The notes under the pieces are model-generated. The model had not been told where the DNA came from, ran no database searches, and saw only the letters and a list, made by a program, of their open reading frames with translations. 64,000 nucleotides of DNA from Cellulomonas sp. NTE-D12 (GTDB lineage Bacteria > Actinomycetota > Actinomycetes > Actinomycetales > Cellulomonadaceae): the NCBI RefSeq assembly GCF_027923705.1, contig NZ_AP026442.1:1240001-1304000 (forward strand), in the 5' to 3' direction. A program made the translations under genes and the position numbers. Of the stretch, positions 32,854 to 41,750 are shown piece after piece; positions within the stretch are counted from its first letter, which is position 1, and every line of letters begins with the position of its first letter.

Positions 32854-33651
32854 GTGGAGCTGGTGTTCAAGGCGTTGGCGGACTCCACCCGGCGCGCGCT
32901 GCTGGACGCCCTGATGCAGGACGACGGGCAGACGCTGGGGTCGCTGGCCGAGCGGTGCCCGATGACGCGCCCCGGCGTGGCCAAGCACCTGCGGATCCTG
33001 GAGGAGGCCGGGCTCGTCGTCGCTCGCCGGAGCGGCCGGGAGAAGCGGCACTACCTGAACGTCGTCCCGATCAGGGAGATCCACGACCGGTGGATCACCC
33101 GGTACACCGAGAGCTGGGCAGCTGGGGTCTCGCAGCTCAAGAGGGATCTGGAGCACGGCATGGAGAAGGTCTTCGAGATCTACGTCGCGACCACGCCCGA
33201 GCGGCTGTGGCAGGCCATCACCGACCCGGAGATCCGGGCGCGGTACCACTTCGGCGCGGCGGTGCACTCGGACTGGTCGACGGGCTCGACGTTCACCCTC
33301 GACCACCCCGGCGCCGCAGGTCCGCTCGCGGAGGGCGAGAACCTGGTGGTGGACCCCCCGCACCGACTGGTGCAGTCCATGCGGACGCTGTGGTCGCCGG
33401 ACGCCGCTCAGCAGGGCACCACGCGGGTCACCTGGGAGATCGAGCAGGTCGGTGACTCCTGCCGGCTGACGATCACCCACGACCAGCTCGCGGGCGATGC
33501 CCCGCCCGAGCTGTACGGCGGCTGGCCGATGATCCTCTCCGGCCTCAAGACCTGGCTCGAGACGGGACGGGTCCTCACCACCCCGGGGTCGCTGAGGTAC
33601 CGGGAGCCCGCGCCGACCGAGGGCTCGGTCACGACGGAGGACCTCTCATGA
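32854..33651 (+). CDS. ArsR-AHSA1 fusion regulator
   Basis: The 265-residue product joins both halves seen separately elsewhere in the window. Residues ~1-95 are an ArsR winged helix ('KALADSTRRALLDALMQDDGQTLGSLAERCPMTRPGVAKHLRILEEAGLV', 'GREKRHYLN'). Residues ~108-245 are an SRPBCC/AHSA1 domain ('VFEIYVATTPERLWQAITDPEIRARYHFG', 'SGLKTWLETG'). A ligand bound by the barrel could control DNA binding directly. The GTG at 32854 has no ribosome site. It begins a three-gene operon with stop-start overlaps. Confidence 0.9.
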   Translation: MELVFKALADSTRRALLDALMQDDGQTLGSLAERCPMTRPGVAKHLRILEEAGLVVARRSGREKRHYLNVVPIREIHDRWITRYTESWAAGVSQLKRDLEHGMEKVFEIYVATTPERLWQAITDPEIRARYHFGAAVHSDWSTGSTFTLDHPGAAGPLAEGENLVVDPPHRLVQSMRTLWSPDAAQQGTTRVTWEIEQVGDSCRLTITHDQLAGDAPPELYGGWPMILSGLKTWLETGRVLTTPGSLRYREPAPTEGSVTTEDLS

Positions 33652-34028
33652 GCACCATCACGGGCATCCGGACCGTTGCCGTGCCCGTCGCCGACCAGGA
33701 CCGGGCCCTCGCGTTCTACCGCGACGTCCTCGGCTTCGAGGTCCGGCTCGACGGCCTCGCCGCGGGCGGGCGCTGGGTCGAGGTGGGCCCGGCCGGGGGG
33801 AGCGTGACGCTGGCGCTCACCCGCGCGGACGGCAGCCCGTCCGCCCGGGGCACGGGGATCAGGTTCACGGCGCCCGACGCCGCCGCGGAGCGCGCCTCCC
33901 TCGCGCGCGCCGGGCTCCGCGTCGGCGACCTGCTGCGCTGGCCGGGGGTGCCGCCCATGTTCACCTTCGACGACCCCGACGGGAACCAGTTCGTCGTCGT
34001 CGAGCAGACCGCGGGCGACCCCCGGTGA
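33648..34028 (+). CDS. VOC/glyoxalase-family protein
   Basis: The 126-residue product has the beta-alpha-beta-beta-beta repeats of the vicinal-oxygen-chelate fold: 'VAVPVADQDRALAFYRDVLGFEVRLDG' and 'FTFDDPDGNQFVVVEQ'. A metal-binding Glu remains in VVVEQ, while the N-terminal His/Glu position is Ala-Val, so catalysis is uncertain. The start overlaps the fusion regulator's stop (ATGA) and the stop overlaps the DUF1905 start (GTGA). Confidence 0.87.
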   Translation: MSTITGIRTVAVPVADQDRALAFYRDVLGFEVRLDGLAAGGRWVEVGPAGGSVTLALTRADGSPSARGTGIRFTAPDAAAERASLARAGLRVGDLLRWPGVPPMFTFDDPDGNQFVVVEQTAGDPR

Positions 34029-34300
34029 CCGCCCCGCTGGACCGCGAGTTCACCGCGGTCCTCGAGCGCAGCGCCGCCACGGGGGGCTGGACCTTCGTGC
34101 GGACGGACTGGACCGCCGCCTACTTCGGCACCCGAGGCCTCGTCCGGGTGTCCGGGACCATCGACGGTCACCCCTTCGACGGCTCCTTCATGGCCCTGGG
34201 CGACGGCACCCACAAGCTCGCGATCACCGCCCGGGTCCGCGGCCTGATCGGCAAGGACGCGGGCGACGAGGTGACGATCCGGCTCACCCGACGTCGATGA
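34025..34300 (+). CDS. DUF1905 protein
   Basis: The 91-residue product matches DUF1905: 'GGWTFVRTDWTAAYFGTRGLVRVSGTIDGHPFDGSFMALGDGTHKLAITARVRGLIGKDAGDEVTIRL'. Such small beta-barrel proteins are of unknown function. The GTG start overlaps the VOC stop, so three genes are translationally coupled. Its 3' end overlaps the convergent beta-galactosidase gene by 17 bp. Confidence 0.85.
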   Translation: MTAPLDREFTAVLERSAATGGWTFVRTDWTAAYFGTRGLVRVSGTIDGHPFDGSFMALGDGTHKLAITARVRGLIGKDAGDEVTIRLTRRR

Positions 34301-36383
34301 CCCGCGCGTCCGCCGCCCCGGTGCGCACCACGACCACGCCGCCGGCCGGGACCTTGACCGTGCCCGCCACGCGCTCCCCGGACAGCAGGTCCGTGCCGTC
34401 GGCGGGCACGGCCACGGCCGCCTCCGTGTGGTTGACGGCCACCACGTAGTCGCGCTCGGCACCGCGGCGGCGGACCACCTCGACGTCGTCCGGCAGCTCG
34501 GACCGCGTGAGGCCGGCGTCGGCGTAGGCGCGGTGCAGCACGGCAGCGAGCGCGTCGCCCGTCAGCCTGGTGGACACGTACCAGCCGGCGCCGTCGCCCC
34601 GGGAGTTGCGGGTGACGGCGGGCCCGCCGGCGGCCGGCCCGTCCACGTAGCGCGCCACGACGTCGGCGCCGTGGAGCACCACGGCGTCCGCCCACACGTC
34701 GGACGCCGGCTCGTCGTCCTCCCCGTCCGTCCACGCCAGCCGGACGTGCTCGCCCGCCCGCAAGGGGAGGAACTCCTCGACCGTCACGCCCAGCGCGTCG
34801 GCCAGCGGCGCCAGGTAGCCGCCGGGGTGCACGGCGTCGTGCTCGTCGACGACCCCGGAGAAGCAGAGCACGACGAGCGTCCCGCCGGCCTCGACGTAGG
34901 CGGTGAGGTTGCGCGCCGCCGCGGCGCTGATCAGGTACGACGCGGGCGCGACGACCAGCGGGTACGCGGACAGGTCGGCCTCGGGGTGGGCGAAGTCGAC
35001 GGTCAGGCCGTCGCGCCAGAGCCGGTCGTAGACGGCCGCGACGCGCTCCCGGTGGTCCAGGTCCACGCTGGGCCGCCACTCGAGGTCCTGCGCCCAGAAC
35101 GACTCCCAGTCCCACAGGACCGCCGCGTCGGCCACCACCCGCGAGCCGCGCACCTCGCCGAGCTGGGACACGGCAGCACCGAGCTCGCACACCTCCCGCC
35201 ACACCCGTGACGAGGTCCCGGCGTGCGGCAGCATCGCGGAGTGGAACTTCTCGGCGCCGGAGCGGGAGGCGCGCCACTGGAAGAACAGGACGGCGTCGGC
35301 GCCGCGCCCGAGGTGCGTGAGGGCGTTGCGGGCCATCTCGCCGGGGCGCTTGGCCACGTTGCGCGGCTGCCAGTTCACCGCGGAGGTGGAGTGCTCCATG
35401 AGGATCCACGGCCGGCCGCCCGCCACCGACCGGGTGAGGTCCGCGGCCATCGCCAGCCCCACGTACCCGCGGGGGTCGGCGGCGTCGAGGTAGTGGTCGT
35501 CGGACACCACGTCCACCTCGCGCGCCCACGCCCACAGGTCGGTGGAGGGGCAGGCGGTGGCCATGAAGTTGGTGGTCACCGGCCGGTCGGAGTGGGCGCG
35601 GATCGCGTCCCGCTCGGCGCGGAAGCACTCGCGCAGGGCGTGGTCGCTGAACCGGGCGAAGTCCAGCCGCTGCGCCGGGTTGACGACGCTCGGTGCGACG
35701 GAGGGGACGCCCACGTGGTCCCACTCGCCGTAGTGCTGCCCCCAGAAGGCGGTGCCCCACGCGGCGTTCAGGGCGTCGAGAGTGCCGTAGCGGACCCGGA
35801 GCCACTCCCGGAACGCCGCCGCGGAGGACGGTGAGTAGTCCTCCGACACCGGTGCGCCGTACTCGTTGTGCACGTGCCAGAGCACCACCGCCGGGTGCGT
35901 GCCGTAGCGCTCGGCGAGCGCCGTGGTGATCCGCACCGCGGCCCTCCGGTACTCGGGGGAGCTGGGGCCGGCCATGCCGCGGGAGCCGAAGCCGAGCACC
36001 GTCCCGTCCCGGCCGACCACGTGCGCCTGCGGGTAGGTGGCGAAGAACCACGCCGGCGGCGAGGCCGTCGGCGTCCCGAGGTCCACCGCGATCCCGTGGG
36101 CGTGCAGCAGCTCGAGCAGCCGGTCCAGCCAACCGAGGTCGAGCTCGCCCTCCCGTGGCTCCAGCAGCGCCCACGAGAAGATCCCGACGCTGACGAGGTT
36201 CACGCCCGCCTGCACCATCAGCTCGACGTCCTCGAGCCACACCTCTTCCGGCCACTGCTCGGGGTTGTAGTCCCCGCCGTAGGCGATCCCGTGCGGCCCC
36301 AGCGGCCAGCGCGGCGTCGTCGGGCCGACGGGCAGGAAGCCGTCGGGACGCGGGGCGAGGCGCCCCGTGAGGTGGGAAGACAT
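34284..36383 (-). CDS. GH42 beta-galactosidase
   Basis: The 699-residue product is a glycoside hydrolase family 42 beta-galactosidase. The N-terminal barrel has 'GGDYNPEQWPEEVWLEDVELMVQAGVN', the acid/base Glu174 in WHVHNEYG and the nucleophile Glu330 in LMEHSTSAVNW. A trimerisation domain ('YPLVVAPASYLISAAAARNLTAYVEAGGTLVV') and a C-terminal beta domain follow. No signal peptide is present, so it acts in the cytoplasm on imported galactosides. It is divergent from a sugar ABC transporter, with LacI-type operators in between. GGAGA precedes the ATG. Confidence 0.95.
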   Translation of the reverse strand: MSSHLTGRLAPRPDGFLPVGPTTPRWPLGPHGIAYGGDYNPEQWPEEVWLEDVELMVQAGVNLVSVGIFSWALLEPREGELDLGWLDRLLELLHAHGIAVDLGTPTASPPAWFFATYPQAHVVGRDGTVLGFGSRGMAGPSSPEYRRAAVRITTALAERYGTHPAVVLWHVHNEYGAPVSEDYSPSSAAAFREWLRVRYGTLDALNAAWGTAFWGQHYGEWDHVGVPSVAPSVVNPAQRLDFARFSDHALRECFRAERDAIRAHSDRPVTTNFMATACPSTDLWAWAREVDVVSDDHYLDAADPRGYVGLAMAADLTRSVAGGRPWILMEHSTSAVNWQPRNVAKRPGEMARNALTHLGRGADAVLFFQWRASRSGAEKFHSAMLPHAGTSSRVWREVCELGAAVSQLGEVRGSRVVADAAVLWDWESFWAQDLEWRPSVDLDHRERVAAVYDRLWRDGLTVDFAHPEADLSAYPLVVAPASYLISAAAARNLTAYVEAGGTLVVLCFSGVVDEHDAVHPGGYLAPLADALGVTVEEFLPLRAGEHVRLAWTDGEDDEPASDVWADAVVLHGADVVARYVDGPAAGGPAVTRNSRGDGAGWYVSTRLTGDALAAVLHRAYADAGLTRSELPDDVEVVRRRGAERDYVVAVNHTEAAVAVPADGTDLLSGERVAGTVKVPAGGVVVVRTGAADARVIDVG

Positions 36384-36414
36384 GACTCTCCGTCGAGTTC
36401 GTGGGATCAATCTG

Positions 36415-36428
36415 TGTGCACGCTCACA
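36415..36428. promoter_or_regulatory. LacI-type operator, beta-galactosidase side
   Basis: TGTGCACGCTCACA is the exact reverse complement of the second operator at 36504-36517. It lies 32 bp before the beta-galactosidase start and is typical of LacI-family sites with a central CG. Confidence 0.7.
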
Positions 36429-36475
36429 GCCGCCAGCGGCGGGTCGTGCCCCAGGAAACACCACGCGAGGAGCGG

Positions 36476-36506
36476 TTGACAAGCACCGTGGGCGTGCCCT
36501 TACTGT
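36476..36506 (+). promoter_or_regulatory. Promoter of the sugar ABC transporter operon
   Basis: TTGACA (36476-36481) is a consensus -35 box. TTACTG/TACTGT (36500-36506) about 18-19 bases later is a fair -10 box. It overlaps the start of the operator at 36504, so bound repressor would exclude RNA polymerase. Confidence 0.65.
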
Positions 36507-36517
36507 GAGCGTGCACA
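36504..36517. promoter_or_regulatory. LacI-type operator, transporter side
   Basis: TGTGAGCGTGCACA sits on the -10/start region of the transporter promoter. It is the same site as 36415-36428 in inverted orientation, with centres 89 bp apart, a distance that would allow a repressor loop. Confidence 0.7.
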
Positions 36518-36580
36518 GGCACCAGCGCCGCACCGGCGCATCCCGTCGCGATGCCGCGACGGCCTTGACGAGGAGGTCAC

Positions 36581-37924
36581 ATGCGCCTGCACTCAGGCAT
36601 CCGGATCGGCGCGGTCCTGGCCGCGTCCGCCCTGCTGGTCACCGCCTGCTCCGGCGGCGGCGGCTCGACGGGCAGCGCCACCGGGGGCGCGACGGGCGGT
36701 TCCACGGCGGCCGGGGGGAAGGTCGACCTGACGTTCTGGACGTGGGCGCCCGGGATGGACGCCATCGTCGCCAAGTGGAACGCCGAGAACCCGGACATCC
36801 AGGTCACCGTCAACAAGCAGGACGGCGGCGACCCCGCCGTCACCAAGCTGCTCACCGCGATCAAGGCCGGCTCCGGCGCGCCGGACATCATGCAGACCGA
36901 GTACCAGAAGATCCCCACGCTGGTCTCGTCGGACGCGCTCGCGGACATCTCGGGCGACCTGCCCAAGGACATCAAGAGCCACTACTCGGACGGCACGTGG
37001 CAGGCGGTGACGCTCGGCGGCGACCAGATCTACGGCGTGCCGCAGGACTCGGGCCCGATGGAGTTCTACTACCGGACCGACATCTTCCAGAAGTACGGCC
37101 TCACCGTGCCGAAGACGTGGGACGAGTACGCCCAGGTCGCGGCGAAGCTGCACGCGGCGGACCCGACCACGTACCTGGGCACGTTCTCCGCGACGGACGC
37201 CGGCTGGTTCACCGGGCTCGCCCAGCAGGCCGGTGCGTCCTGGTGGGGCGTGGACGGCACCGCGTGGTCGGTGAACATCGACTCCGCGGCCACGGAAAAG
37301 GTCGCCACGTACTGGGGTGACCTGGTGCAGAAGGGCGTCATCGACAACAAGCCGATGTACACCCCCGAGTGGAACGCCGCGCTGAACGACGGCACGCAGG
37401 CCGGCTGGGTCTCGGCGATCTGGGCACCGGGCGTGCTCCAGGGGAACGCGGCCGACACCAAGGGCAAGTGGGCCATGGCTCCGCTGCCGCAGTGGAACGC
37501 CGGTGACAACGCCACGGGCAACTGGGGCGGCTCGGCCTCCTCCGTCACCTCGCAGTCCAAGCACAAGGCGGAGGCCGCGAAGTTCATCGCGTGGATGAAC
37601 TCGAGCCAGGAGGGCGTCGACATCCTCGCCAAGTCCGGCGGCCTGTACCCGGCCGACCTGCCCGGCCAGGCTGAGGCGCTGTCCGCCCCGCCGGCCTTCT
37701 TCCCGCAGCAGACGGACTTCTACACGACCGCGGCGGACATCGCGAAGTCCGTCAAGCCCTTCACGTACGGCCCGAACGTGAACGTCGCGTTCTCCTCGTA
37801 CAACGACGCCTTCGGCAAGGCCACGCAGGCCAAGTCGTCGGCCGCCTTCCTCGACGCCGTCAAGACGATGCAGCAGGCGACGGTCGCCGACCTGAAGAAC
37901 GGTGGCTTCACCGTCAAGCAGTGA
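36581..37924 (+). CDS. Sugar ABC transporter substrate-binding lipoprotein
   Basis: The 447-residue product is a family 1 extracellular solute-binding protein. A signal peptide ends in a lipobox LVTACSGG, so the mature N-terminal Cys is lipidated. A Gly/Ser/Thr linker and then 'VDLTFWTWAPGMDAIVAKWNAENPDIQVTVNKQ' follow. GAGGAGG precedes the ATG. It is the first gene of a transporter operon facing away from the GH42 gene, so its ligand is probably a beta-galactoside or galacto-oligosaccharide. Confidence 0.93.
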   Translation: MRLHSGIRIGAVLAASALLVTACSGGGGSTGSATGGATGGSTAAGGKVDLTFWTWAPGMDAIVAKWNAENPDIQVTVNKQDGGDPAVTKLLTAIKAGSGAPDIMQTEYQKIPTLVSSDALADISGDLPKDIKSHYSDGTWQAVTLGGDQIYGVPQDSGPMEFYYRTDIFQKYGLTVPKTWDEYAQVAAKLHAADPTTYLGTFSATDAGWFTGLAQQAGASWWGVDGTAWSVNIDSAATEKVATYWGDLVQKGVIDNKPMYTPEWNAALNDGTQAGWVSAIWAPGVLQGNAADTKGKWAMAPLPQWNAGDNATGNWGGSASSVTSQSKHKAEAAKFIAWMNSSQEGVDILAKSGGLYPADLPGQAEALSAPPAFFPQQTDFYTTAADIAKSVKPFTYGPNVNVAFSSYNDAFGKATQAKSSAAFLDAVKTMQQATVADLKNGGFTVKQ

Positions 37925-37929
37925 CGTCC

Positions 37930-37968
37930 CGCGTGGCCGCCCGGCATCCTTCGCCGGGCGGCCACGCG
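37930..37968 (+). terminator. Intercistronic hairpin after the binding-protein gene
   Basis: A perfect 16-bp GC stem, CGCGTGGCCGCCCGGC (37930-37945) with GCCGGGCGGCCACGCG (37953-37968), has a 7-base loop and starts 6 bases after the stop codon. As in malE-malF, such hairpins let the binding protein be made in excess over the permeases by partial termination or mRNA protection. Confidence 0.75.
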
Positions 37969-38005
37969 CCGTCAGGTCCGTCGTCGTCCCCCTGGAGTGA
38001 CCTTC

Positions 38006-38950
38006 GTGAACCCTGCACCCGTCGCCGCGCCCAACCGGGGCGTGCGCCGCTACACCGGGCTGAGGGCCTACGGGTACCTCGCACCCGCGGCGGTGCTCTT
38101 CACCCTCTTCCTCGCGCTGCCGATCGTGTACGCGCTCTACCTGAGCTTCCGCACCGTCAAGGTCAAGGGTCTGGGCCTCGGTCGCGGCGCCCGCACGGAG
38201 GTGTGGGCGGGGCTGAGCAACTACCAGCACGCCCTCGTCGGGGACCCGGACTTCATGGCGTCGGTGGTCCGGGTGACGCTGTACGGCCTGGTGCTGGTGC
38301 CGACGATGCTCGGGCTCGCCCTGCTGTTCGCGCTGCTGCTCGACGCGCGCGGCACGCGCGCCCGCGGCTTCTCCCGCGTGTCGATCTTCCTGCCGTACGC
38401 GGTCCCGGCCGTCATCGCCTCGCTCCTGTGGGGCTTCCTCTACCTGCCGCGCGTCAGCCCGTTCCTGTACGTGGCCGCGCGGCTCGGTTGGCCGCAGCCC
38501 GACGTGCTCTCGCAGCAGTGGGTGACGTTCGCGATCGCCAACATCGGCCTGTGGGGCGGCGTCGGCTTCAACATGATCGTCATCTACACGGCGCTGAAGG
38601 CGATCCCCAGCGAGCTGTACGAGGCGGCGCGGCTCGACGGCGCGTCGGAGGCGGCGATCGCCTGGCGGATCAAGGTCCCGGTGGTGCTGCCGTCCCTGAT
38701 CCTCACCTTCCTGTTCTCGATGATCGCGACGCTCCAGGTGTTCGCCGAGCCCATGACGCTGCGGCCGCTGACCAACACGATCTCCTCCACGTGGAGCCCG
38801 CTGATGAAGGTGTACCGGGACGCCTTCACCCGCAACGACATCTACTCCGCCGCCGCCACCTCCGTGGTGATCGCGCTGGCCACCTTCGTCCTCTCGTTCG
38901 GCTTCCTGCGCCTGGTGCAGCGCCGTGCCTTCAGCCAGGAGAACAGCTGA
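38006..38950 (+). CDS. Sugar ABC transporter permease (MalF-like)
   Basis: The product is about 314 residues with six membrane helices. The first is at ~20-45, after 'RRYTGLRAYGYLAPAAVLFTLFLALPIVYALYLSF'. The cytoplasmic EAA loop reads EAARLDGASEAAIAWRIKVP, the site that contacts the ATPase. I chose the GTG at 38006, with GGAG eight bases upstream, over the GTG at 37997. No ATPase gene is in this operon, so a shared MsiK-like ATPase encoded elsewhere is expected, as is common in actinobacteria. Confidence 0.9.
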   Translation: MNPAPVAAPNRGVRRYTGLRAYGYLAPAAVLFTLFLALPIVYALYLSFRTVKVKGLGLGRGARTEVWAGLSNYQHALVGDPDFMASVVRVTLYGLVLVPTMLGLALLFALLLDARGTRARGFSRVSIFLPYAVPAVIASLLWGFLYLPRVSPFLYVAARLGWPQPDVLSQQWVTFAIANIGLWGGVGFNMIVIYTALKAIPSELYEAARLDGASEAAIAWRIKVPVVLPSLILTFLFSMIATLQVFAEPMTLRPLTNTISSTWSPLMKVYRDAFTRNDIYSAAATSVVIALATFVLSFGFLRLVQRRAFSQENS

Positions 38951-38951
38951 C

Positions 38952-39857
38952 ATGGCCACCGTCCTGAGCGACCCGACGGTCGCGCCCCCCCGGACCGGCA
39001 CGGTCCGTCGCCGCCCGCGCGTGGCCACCGCGCGTCCCAACCGGCTCGGCACGGTGGTGCTGCTGATCGGCGCGCTGTACTGCCTGCTGCCCGTGGCGTG
39101 GGTGCTGACGGCGTCGACCAAGAGCGCGAACGAGCTGTTCTCCACCCTCACGTTCGCGCCGTCCACGCACCTGTGGGACAACATCCGGCAGCTGTCCGCC
39201 TACCGCGGAGGCCTGTACTGGCGGTGGATGGCCAACACGGCGCTGTACGCCGGCGTCGGCGCGCTGGCCTCGACGCTCGTGTCCGCGATGGCGGGGTACG
39301 GGCTGGCGAAGTTCGTCTTCCCCGGCAAGAAGGCCGTGTTCAACGTGATCCTGGCCGGTGTGCTGGTCCCGGGCGTGGTGCTGGCCATCCCGCAGTACCT
39401 GCTGCTGGCCAAGGTTGGCCTGACCAACACGTACTGGTCGGTCCTGCTGCCGAGCACGATCAGCCCTTACGGCATCTACCTGGCACGCATCTACGCCGCC
39501 GCGTCGGTGCCGGACGACGTGATCGAGGCGGCCCGCACCGACGGCGCACGCGAGTGGCGGGTGTTCAGCTCGATCTCGGTGCCGATGATGATGCCCGGGC
39601 TGGTGACGGTGTTCCTGTTCCAGTTCGTCGCCATCTGGAACAACTTCATGCTGCCCTACATCATGCTGGGCAACGACCGGCTGTTCCCGATCACCGTCGG
39701 GCTGTCCGGACTGCTCAACCAGGGCGCCTCGCAGCCCGCGATGTACACGTCCGTGATCACCGGCGCCCTGCTGTCGGTCGTCCCGCTCGGCGCCCTGTTT
39801 CTCACGCTGCAGCGGTACTGGCAGGTGGACCTGGCGGCCGGTGCGGTGAAGGCGTGA
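38952..39857 (+). CDS. Sugar ABC transporter permease (MalG-like)
   Basis: The 301-residue product has six membrane helices, an N-terminal 'NRLGTVVLLIGALYCLLPVAWVLTASTKSANELF' and the EAA loop 'EAARTDGAREWRVFSSISVPMMMPGLVTVFLFQF'. It pairs with the preceding permease, from which it is separated by one base. It completes the channel for the lipoprotein-captured sugar. Confidence 0.92.
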   Translation: MATVLSDPTVAPPRTGTVRRRPRVATARPNRLGTVVLLIGALYCLLPVAWVLTASTKSANELFSTLTFAPSTHLWDNIRQLSAYRGGLYWRWMANTALYAGVGALASTLVSAMAGYGLAKFVFPGKKAVFNVILAGVLVPGVVLAIPQYLLLAKVGLTNTYWSVLLPSTISPYGIYLARIYAAASVPDDVIEAARTDGAREWRVFSSISVPMMMPGLVTVFLFQFVAIWNNFMLPYIMLGNDRLFPITVGLSGLLNQGASQPAMYTSVITGALLSVVPLGALFLTLQRYWQVDLAAGAVKA

Positions 39858-39892
39858 GCCCCCGCGCGCGGCGACCCCTAGAGTTCGGACCG

Positions 39893-40909
39893 ATGGAGTC
39901 GACGGGGGGCGCGCGCAAGCGGCCGACGATCGTGGACGTCGCGGCCGCGGCCGGGGTGTCGCGCGGCACCGTGTCCCGCGTGCTCAACGGCGGTCACTGG
40001 GTGTCGCCGGAGGCGGCGGCCGCGGTGGAGCGGGCCATCAAGGAGACCGGCTTCCAGGCCAACCAGTACGCGCGCAGCCTGGTCACCGGCCGGGCGAACT
40101 CGGTGGCGTTCCTGCTCACGGAGCCGCAGCACCTGCTGTTCGAGGACCCGAACTTCTCGATCCTGCTGCGCGGGGCCGCGCAGGCGCTCGCGGCCCGTGG
40201 CATGCCGCTGCTGCTCATGGTGGCGGGCACGCGTGACGAGCAGCAGCAGGTGCTGCGCTACGTGGGCGCCGGTCACGTGGACGGCGTGCTGCTGATCTCG
40301 TCGCACGCCGGCAGCCTGGTGGTCGACGCCCTGGTCGCCCAGAAGGTGCCGACCATCGCCTGCGGCGTGCCGCTGGGCCACGAGGGCGCCGTGGGGTACG
40401 TCGCGGCCGACGACCTGGGCGGTGGGCGGCTGATGACGCGGCACCTGCGCGAGCGGGGTCGTCGGACCATCGCCATGATCACCGGCCCGCTCGACACCCC
40501 GGGCGGCCGGATGCGGCTGGACGGGTACCGAGCCGAGCTCGGGCACGACTACGACGAGAGGCTCGTCGAGAACGGCGACTACACGCGGGAGAGCGGCGTC
40601 GCCGCCATGCGGGCGCTGCTCGAGCGGCGGCCGGACCTCGACGCCGTCTTCGTCGGCTCCGACCTCATGGCGGCCGGCGCCCTGCAGGTGCTGCGCGAGG
40701 CGGGCCGCTCGGTGCCCGAGGACGTGGCGGTGGGCGGCTTCGACGACTCCGGCCTGGCCGAGACCCTCGACCCGCCGCTGACCACGATGCGCCAGCCGTT
40801 CTCCCGGATCAGCCAGGAGATGGTCCGCCTGCTGCTCGAGGTGGTGGACGGCGAGACGCCCGCGGCGATCACCCTGCCGACGTCCCTGGTGGTGCGCGCG
40901 AGCACCTGA
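39893..40909 (+). CDS. LacI-family repressor of the galactoside locus
   Basis: The 338-residue product has a LacI helix-turn-helix and hinge at residues ~10-60 ('PTIVDVAAAAGVSRGTVSRVLNGGHWVSPEAAAAVERAI'), followed by a periplasmic-binding-protein-like sugar domain ending 'TTMRQPFSRISQEMVRLLLEVVDGE'. It follows the permease by 35 bases but has its own TAGAGT box eight bases before the ATG, so it may be leaderless. It most likely binds TGTGAGCGTGCACA at 36415 and 36504. Confidence 0.92.
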   Translation: MESTGGARKRPTIVDVAAAAGVSRGTVSRVLNGGHWVSPEAAAAVERAIKETGFQANQYARSLVTGRANSVAFLLTEPQHLLFEDPNFSILLRGAAQALAARGMPLLLMVAGTRDEQQQVLRYVGAGHVDGVLLISSHAGSLVVDALVAQKVPTIACGVPLGHEGAVGYVAADDLGGGRLMTRHLRERGRRTIAMITGPLDTPGGRMRLDGYRAELGHDYDERLVENGDYTRESGVAAMRALLERRPDLDAVFVGSDLMAAGALQVLREAGRSVPEDVAVGGFDDSGLAETLDPPLTTMRQPFSRISQEMVRLLLEVVDGETPAAITLPTSLVVRAST

Positions 40910-40931
40910 CGGGTGCGGGGGACCGTCGGAC

Positions 40932-41564
40932 TCAGGCGCTGGGCGCAGGGGTCGGACCGGTGGCGGCGGACAGCTCGCCGACGGGCACCGCGCCGGTGAG
41001 GGTGTTGCCCGGTCCGGGCAGCGGGCACGCCCAGGCCTCGTCGTACGCGCACGACGGCGGGTACGCGAAGTTGAGGTCGACGACGAGCGCGTCCGGCGCG
41101 CCGCCGAGGTCCGCCCCCTTCACGGTGTCGAGGAGGTAGCGGCCGCCGCCGTACGTCTGCCGGCCGCTGGTCGCGTCCTTCAGGGGCAGGAAGACGCCAC
41201 CGCCGTACATCGCCACCCACCAGACGTCCAGGCCGCCGAGACCGGGCAGCTCGACGCGCCCGACGCGCTCCAGCGGGACGACGCCGTCGGTGGCGGTCCG
41301 CACCTCCCGACGCTGGGCGGGCACGGACCGGTCGACCGGCACGACGAACCGGAAGGCCTCGTCGTACGGGGCCGTCGTCGGTCCGGCGTATGCCGAGCGC
41401 TCCGCGACCGGTACGGGCGACGCGGGATGGGTCCGCAGCAGACGTCCGCGCGCGGACACCCACTCCTCGTGGGCGGCGCGCGGGTCCGGCTCGGCCCGCA
41501 CCGCCCGGTAGAGGTCGGCCACCTGCCGGCGCCAGTCGAGGACGTCCCACCACGAGCCGCTCAC
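40932..41564 (-). CDS. DUF1684 protein
   Basis: The product is about 210 residues. DUF1684 features are the 'WWDVLDWRRQVADLYRAVR' start, 'WVSARGRLLRTHPASPV', 'VWWVAMYGGGVFLPLKDATSGRQTYGGGRYLLDTVKGADLG' and 'LVVDLNFAYPPSCAYDEAWACPLPGPGNTL'. The conserved GGGVFLPLKD and NFAYPPSCAYD segments define this family, whose function is not established. The GTG at 41564 follows a TACGCT box by about seven bases (leaderless). Confidence 0.88.
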   Translation of the reverse strand: MSGSWWDVLDWRRQVADLYRAVRAEPDPRAAHEEWVSARGRLLRTHPASPVPVAERSAYAGPTTAPYDEAFRFVVPVDRSVPAQRREVRTATDGVVPLERVGRVELPGLGGLDVWWVAMYGGGVFLPLKDATSGRQTYGGGRYLLDTVKGADLGGAPDALVVDLNFAYPPSCAYDEAWACPLPGPGNTLTGAVPVGELSAATGPTPAPSA

Positions 41565-41750
41565 CGCGCGAGCGTATGTCGGTCGCGGTGCGGTGGCCTG
41601 CGTCCGGACGTGTGCCCGGCGCGGCACGGTACCGTGGGGGGTCGTTCCCGGCGCCGGTCCCCTCGTGCGGGCCCGCCGGTGACAGCTTCCCGGCGGCCCT
41701 GCGCGGCTCGTCGGCCGCCCGTCTTGCTCGCCGCACCGAAGGACGTCCCC

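Noticed and set aside
36593..39184. An 863-codon leftward open frame opposite the sugar-transporter genes.
   Set aside because: It is entirely antisense to three conserved transporter genes, with no domain or ribosome site.
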